Positions 9,452-18,542 of a stretch of DNA of 62,733 bases are shown piece after piece. How positions within the stretch are numbered: the stretch's first letter is position 1; each line of letters begins with the position of its first letter. The notes under the pieces were generated by a model. That model was not told the DNA's origin. It saw nothing but the letters and a program-made list of their open reading frames with translations, and did not search any database. A program made the translations under genes and the position numbers. Origin of the DNA: an uncultured Ruthenibacterium sp. (GTDB taxonomy: Bacteria; Bacillota; Clostridia; Oscillospirales; Ruminococcaceae); contig CAJUMH010000016.1 of NCBI GenBank assembly GCA_910587145.1, positions 1 through 62,733 of the forward strand. Direction: 5' to 3'.

Positions 9452-10621
9452 ATGAAGACCTTTCAAAAGCCCGTGCTGACAGAAAACGAGGCGGAAAAGG
9501 CGCTGGATACGGCAATCGCCATCGTGCGCCAAAATCTGCCGATGTTTACGCACCGATGCCAGAATCATTCCAGCGTGAACGATGTGTATCCTGCCTGCGA
9601 AAACGATCAATGGACCTGTGGCTTTTGGCCGGGGGAAGTGTGGCTCGCCTACGAGCGCACCGGTGAAGATGCGTTCCGCAGCACCGCGCTTACGCTGGTG
9701 GAAAGCTTTCTTGCGCGCATCGAAAACAAAGTAGCGGTCGATCATCACGATATGGGCTTTTTATACTCGCCCTCCTGTGTGGCGGCCTACAAGCTTACGG
9801 GCAGCGAGGCGGGGCGCAGAGCGGCGATTTTGGCGGCGCGTCAGCTTTGCACGCGCTTTCAGGAGAAAGGCCAGTTTATTCAGGCATGGGGCGCGATGGG
9901 CGTTGCGGACAATTACCGCTATATCATCGATTGCCTGCTGAATGTACCGCTGCTGTACTGGGCTTCGGAGGAAACCGGCGAAGAAGGCTTTGCGGATATC
10001 GCGCACCGCCATGTGGCCACATGCCTTGCGCATTCCATCCGGCCCGACGGCAGCACCTATCACACATTCTTTATGGATCCCGTTACGGGCGGGCCGGTGC
10101 GCGGCGCAACCTGCCAGGGCTACCGGGACGATTCGTGCTGGGCCCGCGGGCAGGCCTGGGGCGTATACGGCACGGCGCTCAGCTACCGCTATGCGAAAAA
10201 GTCGGAATACCTGAACGCGTTTCGCCGCGTTTTGGGCTATTATCTGGAGCGGCTTCCCTCGGACATGGTGCCGTACTGGGATATGACCTTCGGAGACGAA
10301 AACGGCGCGGGCGAACCGCGGGATTCCTCCAGCGCATCCATCGTGGCCTGCGGTTTGCTGGAGGCGGCAAAATATGTGCCGCAGCAGGAAGCGGAACAGT
10401 GGCGCACGCTGGCCGGCCAGATGCTGAAAAGCATCGCGGACGGCTACGCCGTGCAAAACGGCCCGGAGGGCGTTGGGCTGGTGCGGCACGGGACTTACAG
10501 CAAAAAAAGCCCGTACAACACCTGCACGCCGGAGGGCGTGGACGAATGCGTATCCTGGGGCGACTATTTCTACATGGAGGCCCTGACGCGCTATCTAAAG
10601 GATTGGAAGCTTTATTGGTAA
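9452..10621 (+). CDS. Glycoside hydrolase family 88, unsaturated glucuronyl hydrolase
   Basis: 389 residues, start fixed by CGGAGGG (about 9438-9443). Family signatures in order: WTCGFWPGEVWLAYERTG, DMGFLYSPSCVAAYKLTG, DNYRYIIDCLLNVPLLYWAS, CQGYRDDSCWARGQAWGVYG, DSSSASIVACGLLEAAKY and DECVSWGDYFYMEALTRYL. The conserved Asp residues of these blocks include the catalytic pair of the family. The enzyme adds water to the 4,5-double bond of the unsaturated uronic acid left by polysaccharide lyases and so releases the terminal residue. No signal peptide, hence cytoplasmic. It works directly downstream of lyases such as the heparinase-like protein of the divergent operon. A GH105 assignment is less likely given the SxSASIxACGLLE block. 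Confidence 0.92.
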   Translation: MKTFQKPVLTENEAEKALDTAIAIVRQNLPMFTHRCQNHSSVNDVYPACENDQWTCGFWPGEVWLAYERTGEDAFRSTALTLVESFLARIENKVAVDHHDMGFLYSPSCVAAYKLTGSEAGRRAAILAARQLCTRFQEKGQFIQAWGAMGVADNYRYIIDCLLNVPLLYWASEETGEEGFADIAHRHVATCLAHSIRPDGSTYHTFFMDPVTGGPVRGATCQGYRDDSCWARGQAWGVYGTALSYRYAKKSEYLNAFRRVLGYYLERLPSDMVPYWDMTFGDENGAGEPRDSSSASIVACGLLEAAKYVPQQEAEQWRTLAGQMLKSIADGYAVQNGPEGVGLVRHGTYSKKSPYNTCTPEGVDECVSWGDYFYMEALTRYLKDWKLYW

Positions 10622-10634
10622 AGGGGGCGCAACT

Positions 10635-12329
10635 GTGAAGCTGCATACAAAAGAGGATTTTCGCACATTGATGCACACGCTGCTCGACCCGCTGAAGCCC
10701 CTGTACAGTACGGGCGGCGCGCGCCTGCGGATCGGCGGCGCGGGGGTGACCTATTCGAACGGCGCCATTGAAATGGAGGCGTTTTCCCGCCCGCTGTGGG
10801 CGCTTGTACCGTTTTGGATGGGCGGCGGCCGCGACGAAGCGTTTGAAGAGATCTACCGCCGCGGGCTTGCCAGCGGCACAGACCCCGAACATCCGGAATA
10901 CTGGGGCGGCTTTGCCGATTACGATCAGCGCTTTGTGGAAATGGCCGCTATCGCGTGCGGCCTGCTGCTGACGCCTGAGGTGCTGTGGGAGCCGCTTGAA
11001 CCGTGCGCGAAGAAAAACCTTGCCCGCTGGCTGTACGCCATCAACGATTATGTCATTCCGGACTGCAACTGGCAGTTTTTCCGTGTGCTTGTAAATCTGG
11101 CGCTGAAGCGCCGCGGGATGCCTTACAGCGAGGAAAAACTGAACGAAAGCCTGGAGCGCGTCGAGACATACTTTATCGGTGACGGATGGTATCGGGACGG
11201 CGCATCCAACCAGAAGGATTACTATGTGCCCTTCGCGCTGCATTATTACGGCCTGATCTACGCGCGCATGATGGAACGGGAAGACCCCGCCCGCGCGGCC
11301 CGCTATCGGCAGCGGGCGGCAAGGTTTGCCGAGGATTTTATCTACTGGTTCGCCAACGGCGGCGCCGCGCTGCACTACGGCCGTTCGCTGGCTTATCGCT
11401 TTGGGCAGGCGGCGTTTTGGCCGGCCTGCCTGTTTGCCGGCGTACAGACCTTTGATGCGCCGGTGCTCAAAGGAGTGATCGCGCGCCATCTGGAGTATTG
11501 GCTGCGGCAGGATATCTTCGACCGGGACGGCGTGCTCAACGTTGGCTATGCGTATCCGAACCTGATTATGGCCGAGCGCTACAATGCGCCGGGCAGCCCT
11601 TACTGGGGCATGAAGGTGTTTTTGCTGCTGGCACTTGCGGACGACCATCCGTTCTGGCAGGCGCAGGCCGCGCCCCTTCCCGCTTTGAGCGGGCTTCGGC
11701 CGCTGCCGCGCGCGGAGATGCTGATCCAGCGCAGAAAGGGCGATACCGTTGCCTATCCGGCGGGTGTGTGCGAGCGGTACGGCCACGGACACGTGCCGGA
11801 AAAATACGCAAAATTTGCCTATTCTACAAGGCTGGGCTTTTCCTGCGCGCGCAGCCAGATCGTGCTGCACGAAAACAGCCCCGACAGTATGCTGGCATTT
11901 GTGCCGGACGGTATGGACTATGTGTTCGTGCGGGAATACAGCCTGGAATGGGAGGTGCTCGAAGACCGCATCGTCAGCCTGTGGAGCCCATTCCCGGGTA
12001 TCCGTGTGCACACGACGATTACGCCCACTGAAACCGGCCATTTGCGCCGCCACGAGATCGAGAGCGAATCTGCGTGCACGGCTTACGACTGCGGCTTTTC
12101 CGTTCCCAAGTTCACTCCGGATTTTGAGCAAAAAACAGGGGAGCATCTTGCCTCGGTGCGGGGAGCCGGCTGCCGCTGCACGGTGCGCGGCAGCGGAACG
12201 GGCTGTATGGTAGGGGCAGACCCAAACACCAATGTGCTGTACCGCAATACGGAGATCCCGGCCATCCAATACCGTGTGGAAAAGGGAAAAACGGTTTTGG
12301 AAACCGAGATCATCACCGAATATTGCTGA
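10635..12329 (+). CDS. DUF2264 domain-containing protein
   Basis: 564 residues, GTG start at 10635, 13 bases after the GH88 stop, with a GGGGG-type ribosome binding site. The N-terminal 350 residues carry the DUF2264 signature (FWMGGGRDEAFEEIYRRGL, EYWGGFADYDQRFVEMAAI, DCNWQFFRVLVNLALKRRGM, GWYRDGASNQKDYYVPFAL, ALHYGRSLAYRFGQAAFWPA) with an all-helical toroid look. The C-terminal part is beta-rich. There is no signal peptide. The family is found next to polysaccharide lyase and glycoside hydrolase genes, but to my knowledge its biochemical role is not settled. Its position in this operon supports an intracellular sugar-chain-processing role acting after or beside GH88. Confidence 0.88.
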   Translation: MKLHTKEDFRTLMHTLLDPLKPLYSTGGARLRIGGAGVTYSNGAIEMEAFSRPLWALVPFWMGGGRDEAFEEIYRRGLASGTDPEHPEYWGGFADYDQRFVEMAAIACGLLLTPEVLWEPLEPCAKKNLARWLYAINDYVIPDCNWQFFRVLVNLALKRRGMPYSEEKLNESLERVETYFIGDGWYRDGASNQKDYYVPFALHYYGLIYARMMEREDPARAARYRQRAARFAEDFIYWFANGGAALHYGRSLAYRFGQAAFWPACLFAGVQTFDAPVLKGVIARHLEYWLRQDIFDRDGVLNVGYAYPNLIMAERYNAPGSPYWGMKVFLLLALADDHPFWQAQAAPLPALSGLRPLPRAEMLIQRRKGDTVAYPAGVCERYGHGHVPEKYAKFAYSTRLGFSCARSQIVLHENSPDSMLAFVPDGMDYVFVREYSLEWEVLEDRIVSLWSPFPGIRVHTTITPTETGHLRRHEIESESACTAYDCGFSVPKFTPDFEQKTGEHLASVRGAGCRCTVRGSGTGCMVGADPNTNVLYRNTEIPAIQYRVEKGKTVLETEIITEYC

Positions 12330-12338
12330 ATCCTCCCA

Positions 12339-12379
12339 AAACGCATCCTCCGGGCGGGCCGTTTCCGGAGGATGCGTTT
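12339..12379 (+). terminator. Rho-independent terminator of the glycan operon
   Basis: A perfect 15-pair stem (12339-12353 with 12365-12379) with an 11-base loop, ten bases after the DUF2264 stop. Its right arm ends in TTT and is followed by ATTT. Confidence 0.85.
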
Positions 12380-12435
12380 ATTTCCCCAAAAGCCGCACAC
12401 ACTAATTTCATCCGATCCACAAGGAGTGTGTGCAT

Positions 12436-14043
12436 ATGGAAAACAGGTTGATCGCGCTGGCCTGTATTTGCATTCTGGCTTTTACCCTTGTTACGGCGTC
12501 GCTGGCATTGGTTTCTTCCAATCAGGACTATGCGCTTGCGGCGGCGCGCCAGAGCGGCGTAAGCGTTGTGCTGAGCGAGGGACGGGGCAATATTTTTGAT
12601 TGCAATTTCAGCCGGCTTACCGGTACGGCAATGCGGCAGTATGCGTTTATCGAGCCGGGGCGCACAAGCTATCATACCCTGTTCGAGGCGATTCCCGCTT
12701 CCCTGCGGGCCAGCTTTTACGAAAGCATTCAGCGCGGCATGCCGTTTTTGATGCCCGTTACGGGCCAGGCCGCCTCCCGCGCCCAATATCTGTTTTACGC
12801 TCCGGAGCGCTATCAGCCGATACCGATCGCACAGCACCTCATCGGCTATCTGGACGATACGGGCCACGGCGTATCGGGAGTGGAATATGCCTGCGATGAT
12901 CTGCTTTCGGGCGGCTTTACTCAAAAGCAGATCGTGTGCTCCATGAACGCGCGCGGCAGCTGGATCGAATCGGACGCACCGCATGTGACGGAGCGTTTCG
13001 GCACGGGCGCGGGTGTGATGCTGACGATTGATTCCCGCATCCAGCGCACCTGCGAGGCCATCGGAACGGAGAGGATGGACAAGGGCTGCATTCTGGTGCT
13101 GGAAACGGCCACCGGGCGCGTTCGCGCCAGTGTGAGCCTGCCCTTGTACGACCCGGAAAATGTTGCGGCGAGTATTACCCGGCAGGATACCTCTTTGGTG
13201 AACCGTGCCGTGAATGCCTATAGCGTGGGTTCCGTGTTCAAGCCTTTGCTGGCCGCAGCCGCGCTGGAGCAGGGGATCAGTGCAGAGGAGACCTATGAAT
13301 GCGCCGGCGCCATTGAGGTGGGCGGCCACATTTACCGCTGCGCATACGGCAGGGGGCACGGAACGGTGGATATGCGCACGGCGCTTTTGCAAAGCTGCAA
13401 CTGCTATTTTATCTGGCTCGGCCTCAGGCTGGGGGCGCAGACGGTACATGATACCGCACAAAACGCCGGCTTTGGGCAGAGCCAGCGGGTAGTGGCTGGC
13501 ATGCGCACGGTATCGGGCAATCTTCCAACCGCCGAACAGCTTGCCGACCGCGGGCAGCTTGCGACGATCAGCTTCGGACAGGGCGCGCTGACGGCCACGC
13601 CTGTTCAGGTGGCTGCCATGATGAACCTGTTTGCGGGCGACGGCGGATATCTTGAGCCGTCGTTTGTGGAAGGGATTGTAAACGAATACGAGCAGACCAT
13701 CGCGGAGAGCCTGTACCGGCCGGTACAGCGCCAGGTGTTTTCGCCGCAAACCGCGCACACCGTGCGGCAAATGCTTGTTGGCGTTGTAGAGGAGGGGCTT
13801 GGCCGCAGGGCCGCCCCGCGCGCGGGCGGCGCGGGCGGAAAAACCGGCACGGCCCAAACCGGCCGCCGCGACGAAGCGGACGAAGAGATCATGGATGCGT
13901 GGTTTGCGGGTTTTTATCCGGCAGCTGAGCCCGTTTATACGATCGTGGTTTTACTGGACAGCGGCAGCCATGACAGCGACGACGCAGCAGAGATCTTTGC
14001 ACAGGTTGCGGATTCGCTGAGCTTTTTTCTGGAACAGACGTAA
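12436..14043 (+). CDS. Penicillin-binding protein, class B transpeptidase
   Basis: 535 residues. One N-terminal membrane anchor (about 4-28) is followed by a dimerisation-like region and a transpeptidase domain with all three active-site motifs: SVFK (Ser about 266, acylated by penicillin), SCN in LLQSCNCYF, and KTG in GGKTGTAQT. It crosslinks peptidoglycan outside the membrane. AAGGAG at 12421 favours the ATG at 12436 over a GTG two codons earlier. It stands alone between terminator-like hairpins, not in a mur/fts cluster. At about 535 residues it lacks PASTA repeats and is shorter than FtsI or SpoVD, nearer to PbpA-like proteins. A role in elongation or sporulation cannot be decided here. 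Confidence 0.92.
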   Translation: MENRLIALACICILAFTLVTASLALVSSNQDYALAAARQSGVSVVLSEGRGNIFDCNFSRLTGTAMRQYAFIEPGRTSYHTLFEAIPASLRASFYESIQRGMPFLMPVTGQAASRAQYLFYAPERYQPIPIAQHLIGYLDDTGHGVSGVEYACDDLLSGGFTQKQIVCSMNARGSWIESDAPHVTERFGTGAGVMLTIDSRIQRTCEAIGTERMDKGCILVLETATGRVRASVSLPLYDPENVAASITRQDTSLVNRAVNAYSVGSVFKPLLAAAALEQGISAEETYECAGAIEVGGHIYRCAYGRGHGTVDMRTALLQSCNCYFIWLGLRLGAQTVHDTAQNAGFGQSQRVVAGMRTVSGNLPTAEQLADRGQLATISFGQGALTATPVQVAAMMNLFAGDGGYLEPSFVEGIVNEYEQTIAESLYRPVQRQVFSPQTAHTVRQMLVGVVEEGLGRRAAPRAGGAGGKTGTAQTGRRDEADEEIMDAWFAGFYPAAEPVYTIVVLLDSGSHDSDDAAEIFAQVADSLSFFLEQT

Positions 14044-14100
14044 GGGCCTTGCCAAGGAGCGCGGCGGCTTTTGGCTGAAAACCGGATGCAGAAAGCGGAG

Positions 14101-14157
14101 CAAAACGCCCCGGAGCGGCAAATCGGAGGCGCTTCGATGCGCAAAAGGGGCGTTTTG
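14101..14157 (+). terminator. Hairpin after the penicillin-binding protein gene
   Basis: Perfect 11-base inverted repeat (14101-14111 and 14147-14157) with a 35-base loop and a TTTTG end. The long loop makes it a weaker terminator candidate than the others. Confidence 0.45.
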
Positions 14158-14210
14158 GACGGCATCTGTACAAAAAATCGTAAAATTTCGTGAAAAAAGC
14201 GGTTTTCAGC

Positions 14211-14239
14211 TTGTACATTTTGGATGCGTATAGTATAAT
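14211..14239 (+). promoter_or_regulatory. Sigma-A-type promoter of the aminotransferase gene
   Basis: TTGTAC (14211-14216), 17 bases, TATAAT (14234-14239). Transcription would begin near 14246, giving a leader of about 140 bases. Confidence 0.75.
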
Positions 14240-14245
14240 AAGATG

Positions 14246-14388
14246 TTGTGTCGGCTGGCTTTGCCGCTATGGCCGTGGGGAGGGGAAAGACCCGCGGGGC
14301 AAAGCCGGAAGGTGCGGCGCGGTACATCCTGTCCGTCTGGCGCGGACGGGCTGTGTTTGCCTTTAAAAACAGGAGAGGGGAATGCGAA
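14246..14388 (+). promoter_or_regulatory. Structured 5' leader of the aminotransferase gene
   Basis: The leader can fold into an outer helix GGCTTTGCC (14257-14265) with GGCAAAGCC (14298-14306), an inner helix CCGTGGG (14273-14279) with CCCGCGG (14291-14297), and a second hairpin around 14331-14349. I cannot match it to a known riboswitch. Regulation is inferred only from the fold and from the length of the leader. Confidence 0.4.
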
Positions 14389-15663
14389 ATGGCAGATTAT
14401 TTCGCCATGAGCCGCCCGCAGCAAAAAGCGGAGCTGGAGCGGCTGAGAAAGCTTTACAAGGGCTTTGCGGACGAGGGCCTGAATTTGGATATGTCGCGCG
14501 GCAAGCCTTCGCCGGATCAGCTTGATCTGTCCATGGAGATGCTGACGATCACGGATTACAGGGGCGAAACGGGGATCGATTCGCGCAACTACGGCAACTT
14601 AGAGGGTATGCCGGAGGCGCGCCGTTTCTTTGCCGATTTTCTGGGCGCAAAGCCGGAAGAAGTGATCGTTGGCGGCAATTCCAGCCTGAACATGATGTAT
14701 TACCTGATCGATCTTGGCTGGAGACAGGGCTTTGCGGACAGCACGGCCGCATGGAATACTTACGGCAAACCCAAATTTTTGTGCCCCGCGCCGGGCTACG
14801 ACCGGCACTTCCGCGTGACGGAATATTTCGGCTTCGAGCTTGTCACCGTGCCCATGCAGCCCACCGGCCCGGATATGGATCTGGTGGAACAGCTGGTGCG
14901 CGACAAAGCCGTTAAGGGCATGTGGTGCGTTCCGCTGTATTCCAACCCGGACGGTTACAGCTGCAGCGACGACACCGTGCGGCGTCTGGCCGCGATGGAA
15001 ACCGCCGCGCCTGATTTTAAGATCATGTGGGACAACGCCTACGGGGTGCACCATTTGAAGGATCGCCCGGATACGGTTTTGAATCTTCTGGAGGAATGCC
15101 GCGCCGCGGGGCATGAGGATCGGGCGCTGATGTTTTGCTCGCTGAGCAAAGTGACGTTTCCCGGCGCAAGCGTGGCCGCGATGGCCGCCAGCCGCCGAAA
15201 CATTGATTACATCCTGAAGAACATGTTCCCAATGATTATCAGCTACGATAAGCTGAACCAAGTGCGTCATGTTCGTTTTTTAAAGGATATGGACGGCCTT
15301 GCCGCCCATATGGAAAAGCACCGGCGTATTTTGGAGCCCAAATTCAAGGCGGTTCTCTCGCTGCTGCAGGATGGCCTTGGCGGCTGCGGCCCCATTGCGC
15401 GCTGGACAGACCCAAACGGCGGCTATTTTCTAAGCTTATATACGCAGGCCGGCTGCGCGAAGCGCACGGTGCAGCTTTGCCGCGAGGTGGGGGTCGCGCT
15501 CACAGACGCGGGCGCGGCTTATCCTTACGGCATCGACCCGCAGGACAGCAATATCCGTATTGCCCCCACCTTCCCGCCGCTGCACGAGCTGGAGGAGGCG
15601 ACCCGCCTGCTGTGTGTGTGTGTGCGGATCGCAACGCTGGAAAAGCTGCTGGCAAAAAACTGA
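14389..15663 (+). CDS. PLP-dependent aminotransferase, aspartate aminotransferase of the PF12897 type
   Basis: 424 residues, ATG at 14389 with AGGAGAGGGG eight bases upstream. Fold type I aminotransferase: NLDMSRGKPSPDQLDLS at the N-terminus, NYGNLEGMPEARRFFADFLG, GGNSSLNMMY, WCVPLYSNPDGYS, MWDNAYGVHHL, and the PLP lysine in FCSLSKVTFPGAS. These blocks fit the aspartate aminotransferase subgroup annotated as Asp_aminotransf (PF12897), which transfers the amino group between aspartate and 2-oxoglutarate in the cytoplasm. It is monocistronic with its own promoter. Other amino-acid substrates are possible. Confidence 0.88.
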   Translation: MADYFAMSRPQQKAELERLRKLYKGFADEGLNLDMSRGKPSPDQLDLSMEMLTITDYRGETGIDSRNYGNLEGMPEARRFFADFLGAKPEEVIVGGNSSLNMMYYLIDLGWRQGFADSTAAWNTYGKPKFLCPAPGYDRHFRVTEYFGFELVTVPMQPTGPDMDLVEQLVRDKAVKGMWCVPLYSNPDGYSCSDDTVRRLAAMETAAPDFKIMWDNAYGVHHLKDRPDTVLNLLEECRAAGHEDRALMFCSLSKVTFPGASVAAMAASRRNIDYILKNMFPMIISYDKLNQVRHVRFLKDMDGLAAHMEKHRRILEPKFKAVLSLLQDGLGGCGPIARWTDPNGGYFLSLYTQAGCAKRTVQLCREVGVALTDAGAAYPYGIDPQDSNIRIAPTFPPLHELEEATRLLCVCVRIATLEKLLAKN

Positions 15664-15839
15664 CGACAGATTTGGCGGCTTTGCGGACAGACGCTTTTTT
15701 GCATCGAACAATCTGCTTTTGAGGCTTTGCCGCTTTTGCGGATGAGAAAAACAGGGCGCGGCGGGATGAACGCTTTGCCGCAGCTGCTTTTCGCATGGGC
15801 ACGGGCGGCGCGCCATAATTTTATTTCTGGAGGAACACC

Positions 15840-17279
15840 ATGAAGACAAAAGGAAAGCCCTGGCAATTTTTTGTTGTTGCGGTTTTGATTGTCGTGGTTG
15901 CCGTTACGGCGATCTTCGGCATCAGCACGCAATATGGCGACACAACAAAACTTTGGATCAAGGGCGCGCAGGACATCCGCTTCGGCATCGACATCCGGGG
16001 CGGTGTGGACGTGACGTTTCTGCCGGCCGACGGCTACGACGCCACGGACGAGCAACTGGAGGCGGCCGAATCCGTAATCCAGCAGCGCCTTGTCAACCTG
16101 AGCATCACGGACAGCGAGGTCTATATGGATTATAACAAAGACCGTATTATTGTGCGCTTCCCGTGGAAAGAGGGCGAAACGGAGTTCAATCCGGAAGCCG
16201 CCATTCAGGAGATCGGCGCCACCGCGCACCTGACGTTCCGCGAGGGACGCGAGGTGGACGGCGAGGGCAAGCCCTCCGGCGTCACGGCGGAAAATATTAT
16301 CCTGGAAGGGATGGACGTGAAAAGCGCCCTTGCCGCCGTAGACAACAACAGAGACAGCCAGACCTATGGGGAATACTATGTTTCGCTGGAGCTGAACGAT
16401 TCCGGAACAGAAAGCTTTGCCGAGGCGACGACCCGGCTGGCTGAATCGAGGGGCGTAATCTCCATCTGGCTGGACGACACCATGATCAGCTATCCGACGG
16501 TGAATTCCGCAATTCTGGATGGCCACGCAATGATCACGCTGAACGGCTCGGATGACGCCACGCGGGATCAGGCGATCTCGCTGGCGAACCTGATCAACTC
16601 CGGTGCGCTTCCGTTTGCGCTGGCTGCCGAAAACTATAGCACCATCAGCCCGAGCTTGGGCGAGAACTCCCTGCAGGCCATGGTGATCGCCGGCGTTGTG
16701 GCATTTGCTTTGGTTGCGCTGTTTATGATCGCAAACTATCGTCTGCCGGGCGTGATCGCCTCGATCGCTCTGCTGGGACAGAGCGCGATGACGCTGGCCT
16801 GTGTATCCGGCTATCTTTCCATCATCAACAGCTTTACGCTGACGCTGCCCGGCATTGCCGGTATCATCCTCGCCATCGGCATGGGCGTGGATGCGAACGT
16901 GATCGCCGCCGAGCGCATCAAAGAAGAGATCCGTTCCGGCAAGAGCATCGACGGCGCGATCCGCGCCGGGTTCGACCGCGGGCTGACGCCGGTGATCGAC
17001 GGAAACGTGACAGTCATCATCGTTGCTATTATGCTGATGGGCGCCTTTGGCCCGACAGACGGCTTTTTCGCAAAGGTACTGCGGCCGATCTTCTTCGCGT
17101 TTGGCCCTTCTACGGCGGGCACCATCTATTCTTTCGGCTATACGCTGCTGATCGGCGTGATCCTGAACTTCGTGTTCGGCGTGGTTTGCACCCGCATTAT
17201 GCTGAAGGGTATTTCCAAGCTGAAATTCCTGCGCAATCCGGTTTTGTATGGAGGGGTGAAGAATGAAAAAGCAGTATGA
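15840..17279 (+). CDS. secD: Protein translocase subunit SecD
   Basis: 479 residues, GGAGG at about 15829-15833 before the ATG. One N-terminal membrane segment (about 8-30) is followed by the SecD P1 region with the signature GIDIRGGVDVTF (about 50-61) and an extracytoplasmic region to about 275. Then comes a five-segment membrane domain with GENSLQAMVIAGVVAF and the GMGVDANVIAAERIKEE block. SecD and SecF form an accessory complex of the Sec channel that uses the proton gradient to help release secreted proteins. It overlaps secF by 17 bases, so the two are co-translated. yajC, often adjacent, is absent here. Confidence 0.96.
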   Translation: MKTKGKPWQFFVVAVLIVVVAVTAIFGISTQYGDTTKLWIKGAQDIRFGIDIRGGVDVTFLPADGYDATDEQLEAAESVIQQRLVNLSITDSEVYMDYNKDRIIVRFPWKEGETEFNPEAAIQEIGATAHLTFREGREVDGEGKPSGVTAENIILEGMDVKSALAAVDNNRDSQTYGEYYVSLELNDSGTESFAEATTRLAESRGVISIWLDDTMISYPTVNSAILDGHAMITLNGSDDATRDQAISLANLINSGALPFALAAENYSTISPSLGENSLQAMVIAGVVAFALVALFMIANYRLPGVIASIALLGQSAMTLACVSGYLSIINSFTLTLPGIAGIILAIGMGVDANVIAAERIKEEIRSGKSIDGAIRAGFDRGLTPVIDGNVTVIIVAIMLMGAFGPTDGFFAKVLRPIFFAFGPSTAGTIYSFGYTLLIGVILNFVFGVVCTRIMLKGISKLKFLRNPVLYGGVKNEKAV

Positions 17280-18183
17280 TATTATTGGAAACCGCAAAAG
17301 ATTTTTTCTGTTTTCCACGGTACTGATCGTATTTATCCTTCTGTTCAGCCTTGTGTTTGGCGTGGAGATGGACATTCAGTTCAAGGGCGGCGCAATGCTT
17401 ACCTACGGCTATGAAGGCGAGGCCTCGCTTTCGGCCATTCAGAGCGATATTGAGGCGGCCTTGGGCAGCAGAGTTACGTTGCAGACGGGCAGCAGCATTG
17501 CCACCGGCGCGCAGACGCTGACCATTTCCATGCCAGGCACGCAGACGGTGGAAACAACGAAGGTGGAGCAACTGAGCGAGGTGCTGACCGAAGCCTATCC
17601 GGAGATGAATTTTCGGCAGCTATCGATGAACAATGTTGATCCCACCATCGGCGGAGAGTTCTTCTCGAAGAGCATCGTGGCCGTTGTGGCGGCATCAATC
17701 CTGATTCTTGTATATATTGCGGTCCGCTTTAAAAATATCGGCGGATGGCCCGCGGGCTGCATGGCAATTGTTGCGCTCATTCACGATCTAACCGTTGTAT
17801 ACGGCGTGTTTGTTCTGATGCGCGTTCCGCTCAACGGCAATTTCATCGCGTCGCTGCTGACAATCCTTGGCTATTCCATCAACGATACCGTTGTAATTTA
17901 CGACCGTGTGCGCGAGAACCGCCGCCTTTATGGCAATACGATGGATTTTGCCACACTCGTCAATACCAGCATCAACCAAAGCCTGATGCGCAGCATCAAA
18001 ACCACCGTTACCACGCTGCTGGCTCTTGGCACGGTGTGTGTGGTTTCTCTGGTCTATGGCCTGGACAGTATTTTTACGTTTGCTTTCCCGCTGGTCATCG
18101 GCATGATCTCCGGTGTATACAGCACGGTGTGCATTGCGGGGCCGCTTTGGGTTGAATGGGAGCTGCACAAAAAGAAAAAGTGA
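17263..18183 (+). CDS. secF: Protein translocase subunit SecF
   Basis: 306 residues, ATG at 17263 inside the 3' end of secD with GGAGGGG just upstream. First membrane segment about 14-33, then the signature MDIQFKGGAMLTYGYEG, an extracytoplasmic region, and the membrane block with NDTVVIYDRVRENRR and SLMRSIKTTVTTLLALG. It is the partner of SecD in protein export. Separate secD and secF genes (not a fused secDF) are the common clostridial arrangement. A strong terminator follows. Confidence 0.96.
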   Translation: MKKQYDIIGNRKRFFLFSTVLIVFILLFSLVFGVEMDIQFKGGAMLTYGYEGEASLSAIQSDIEAALGSRVTLQTGSSIATGAQTLTISMPGTQTVETTKVEQLSEVLTEAYPEMNFRQLSMNNVDPTIGGEFFSKSIVAVVAASILILVYIAVRFKNIGGWPAGCMAIVALIHDLTVVYGVFVLMRVPLNGNFIASLLTILGYSINDTVVIYDRVRENRRLYGNTMDFATLVNTSINQSLMRSIKTTVTTLLALGTVCVVSLVYGLDSIFTFAFPLVIGMISGVYSTVCIAGPLWVEWELHKKKK

Positions 18184-18258
18184 TCGAGAACCGATCCTGC
18201 TGCAGACAAACGATTTTTGAGCAGGCGGCTTTGAAAAGCTTTTGAAATGATTGATCCG

Positions 18259-18295
18259 AAAAACCGGAACAGGGGAGGCCCTGTTCCGGTTTTTT
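18259..18295 (+). terminator. Rho-independent terminator of secDF
   Basis: A 16-pair stem (18259-18274 with 18279-18294) with a four-base loop and a run of T at the end. Confidence 0.9.
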
Positions 18296-18464
18296 ACCGC
18301 CGATCCGCCTTGCGTTTGGGCGCCGGTGTGGCATCGACCTGCAAAATCGCAGCAAACGGGCTGCCGATTATCCGAGTCGTTCTGCCAAAAAAGCAAACGC
18401 CGCCTGCCAGAAAGCAAACGATGTCTGCGAAAAAATAAAAATGCGACCTCCCTCAAAAAAGGGG

Positions 18465-18493
18465 TTGACATATATGGTATAATGTACTATGCT
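18465..18493 (+). promoter_or_regulatory. Promoter of the NAD salvage operon
   Basis: Perfect -35 TTGACA (18465-18470), 17 bases, TATGCT (18488-18493). A consensus TATAAT at 18478-18483 also exists but has no suitable -35. The -10 region overlaps the palindromic operator. Confidence 0.7.
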
Positions 18494-18507
18494 AATAAAT
18501 AGTACAT
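18482..18507. promoter_or_regulatory. Palindromic operator, probable NrtR autoregulatory site
   Basis: Perfect 9-base inverted repeat ATGTACTAT (18482-18490) and ATAGTACAT (18499-18507), spacer 8 bases. It covers the -10 element and start-site region of the NAD operon, the expected place for a repressor. Assignment to the regulator encoded next to it is inference. Confidence 0.65.
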
Positions 18508-18542
18508 CGCACCATATTATGGGAAAGGAGGCGCCGCAGCGC

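Noticed and set aside
12313..13857. Minus-strand frame of 514 codons over the penicillin-binding protein gene
   Set aside because: Antisense to a gene with all three transpeptidase motifs; no recognisable protein features.
14308..14349. T-box-like sequence (AAGGTGCGGCGCGG) in the aminotransferase leader
   Set aside because: The match to the T-box consensus is poor, the leader is too short for a specifier domain, and no proper terminator follows.
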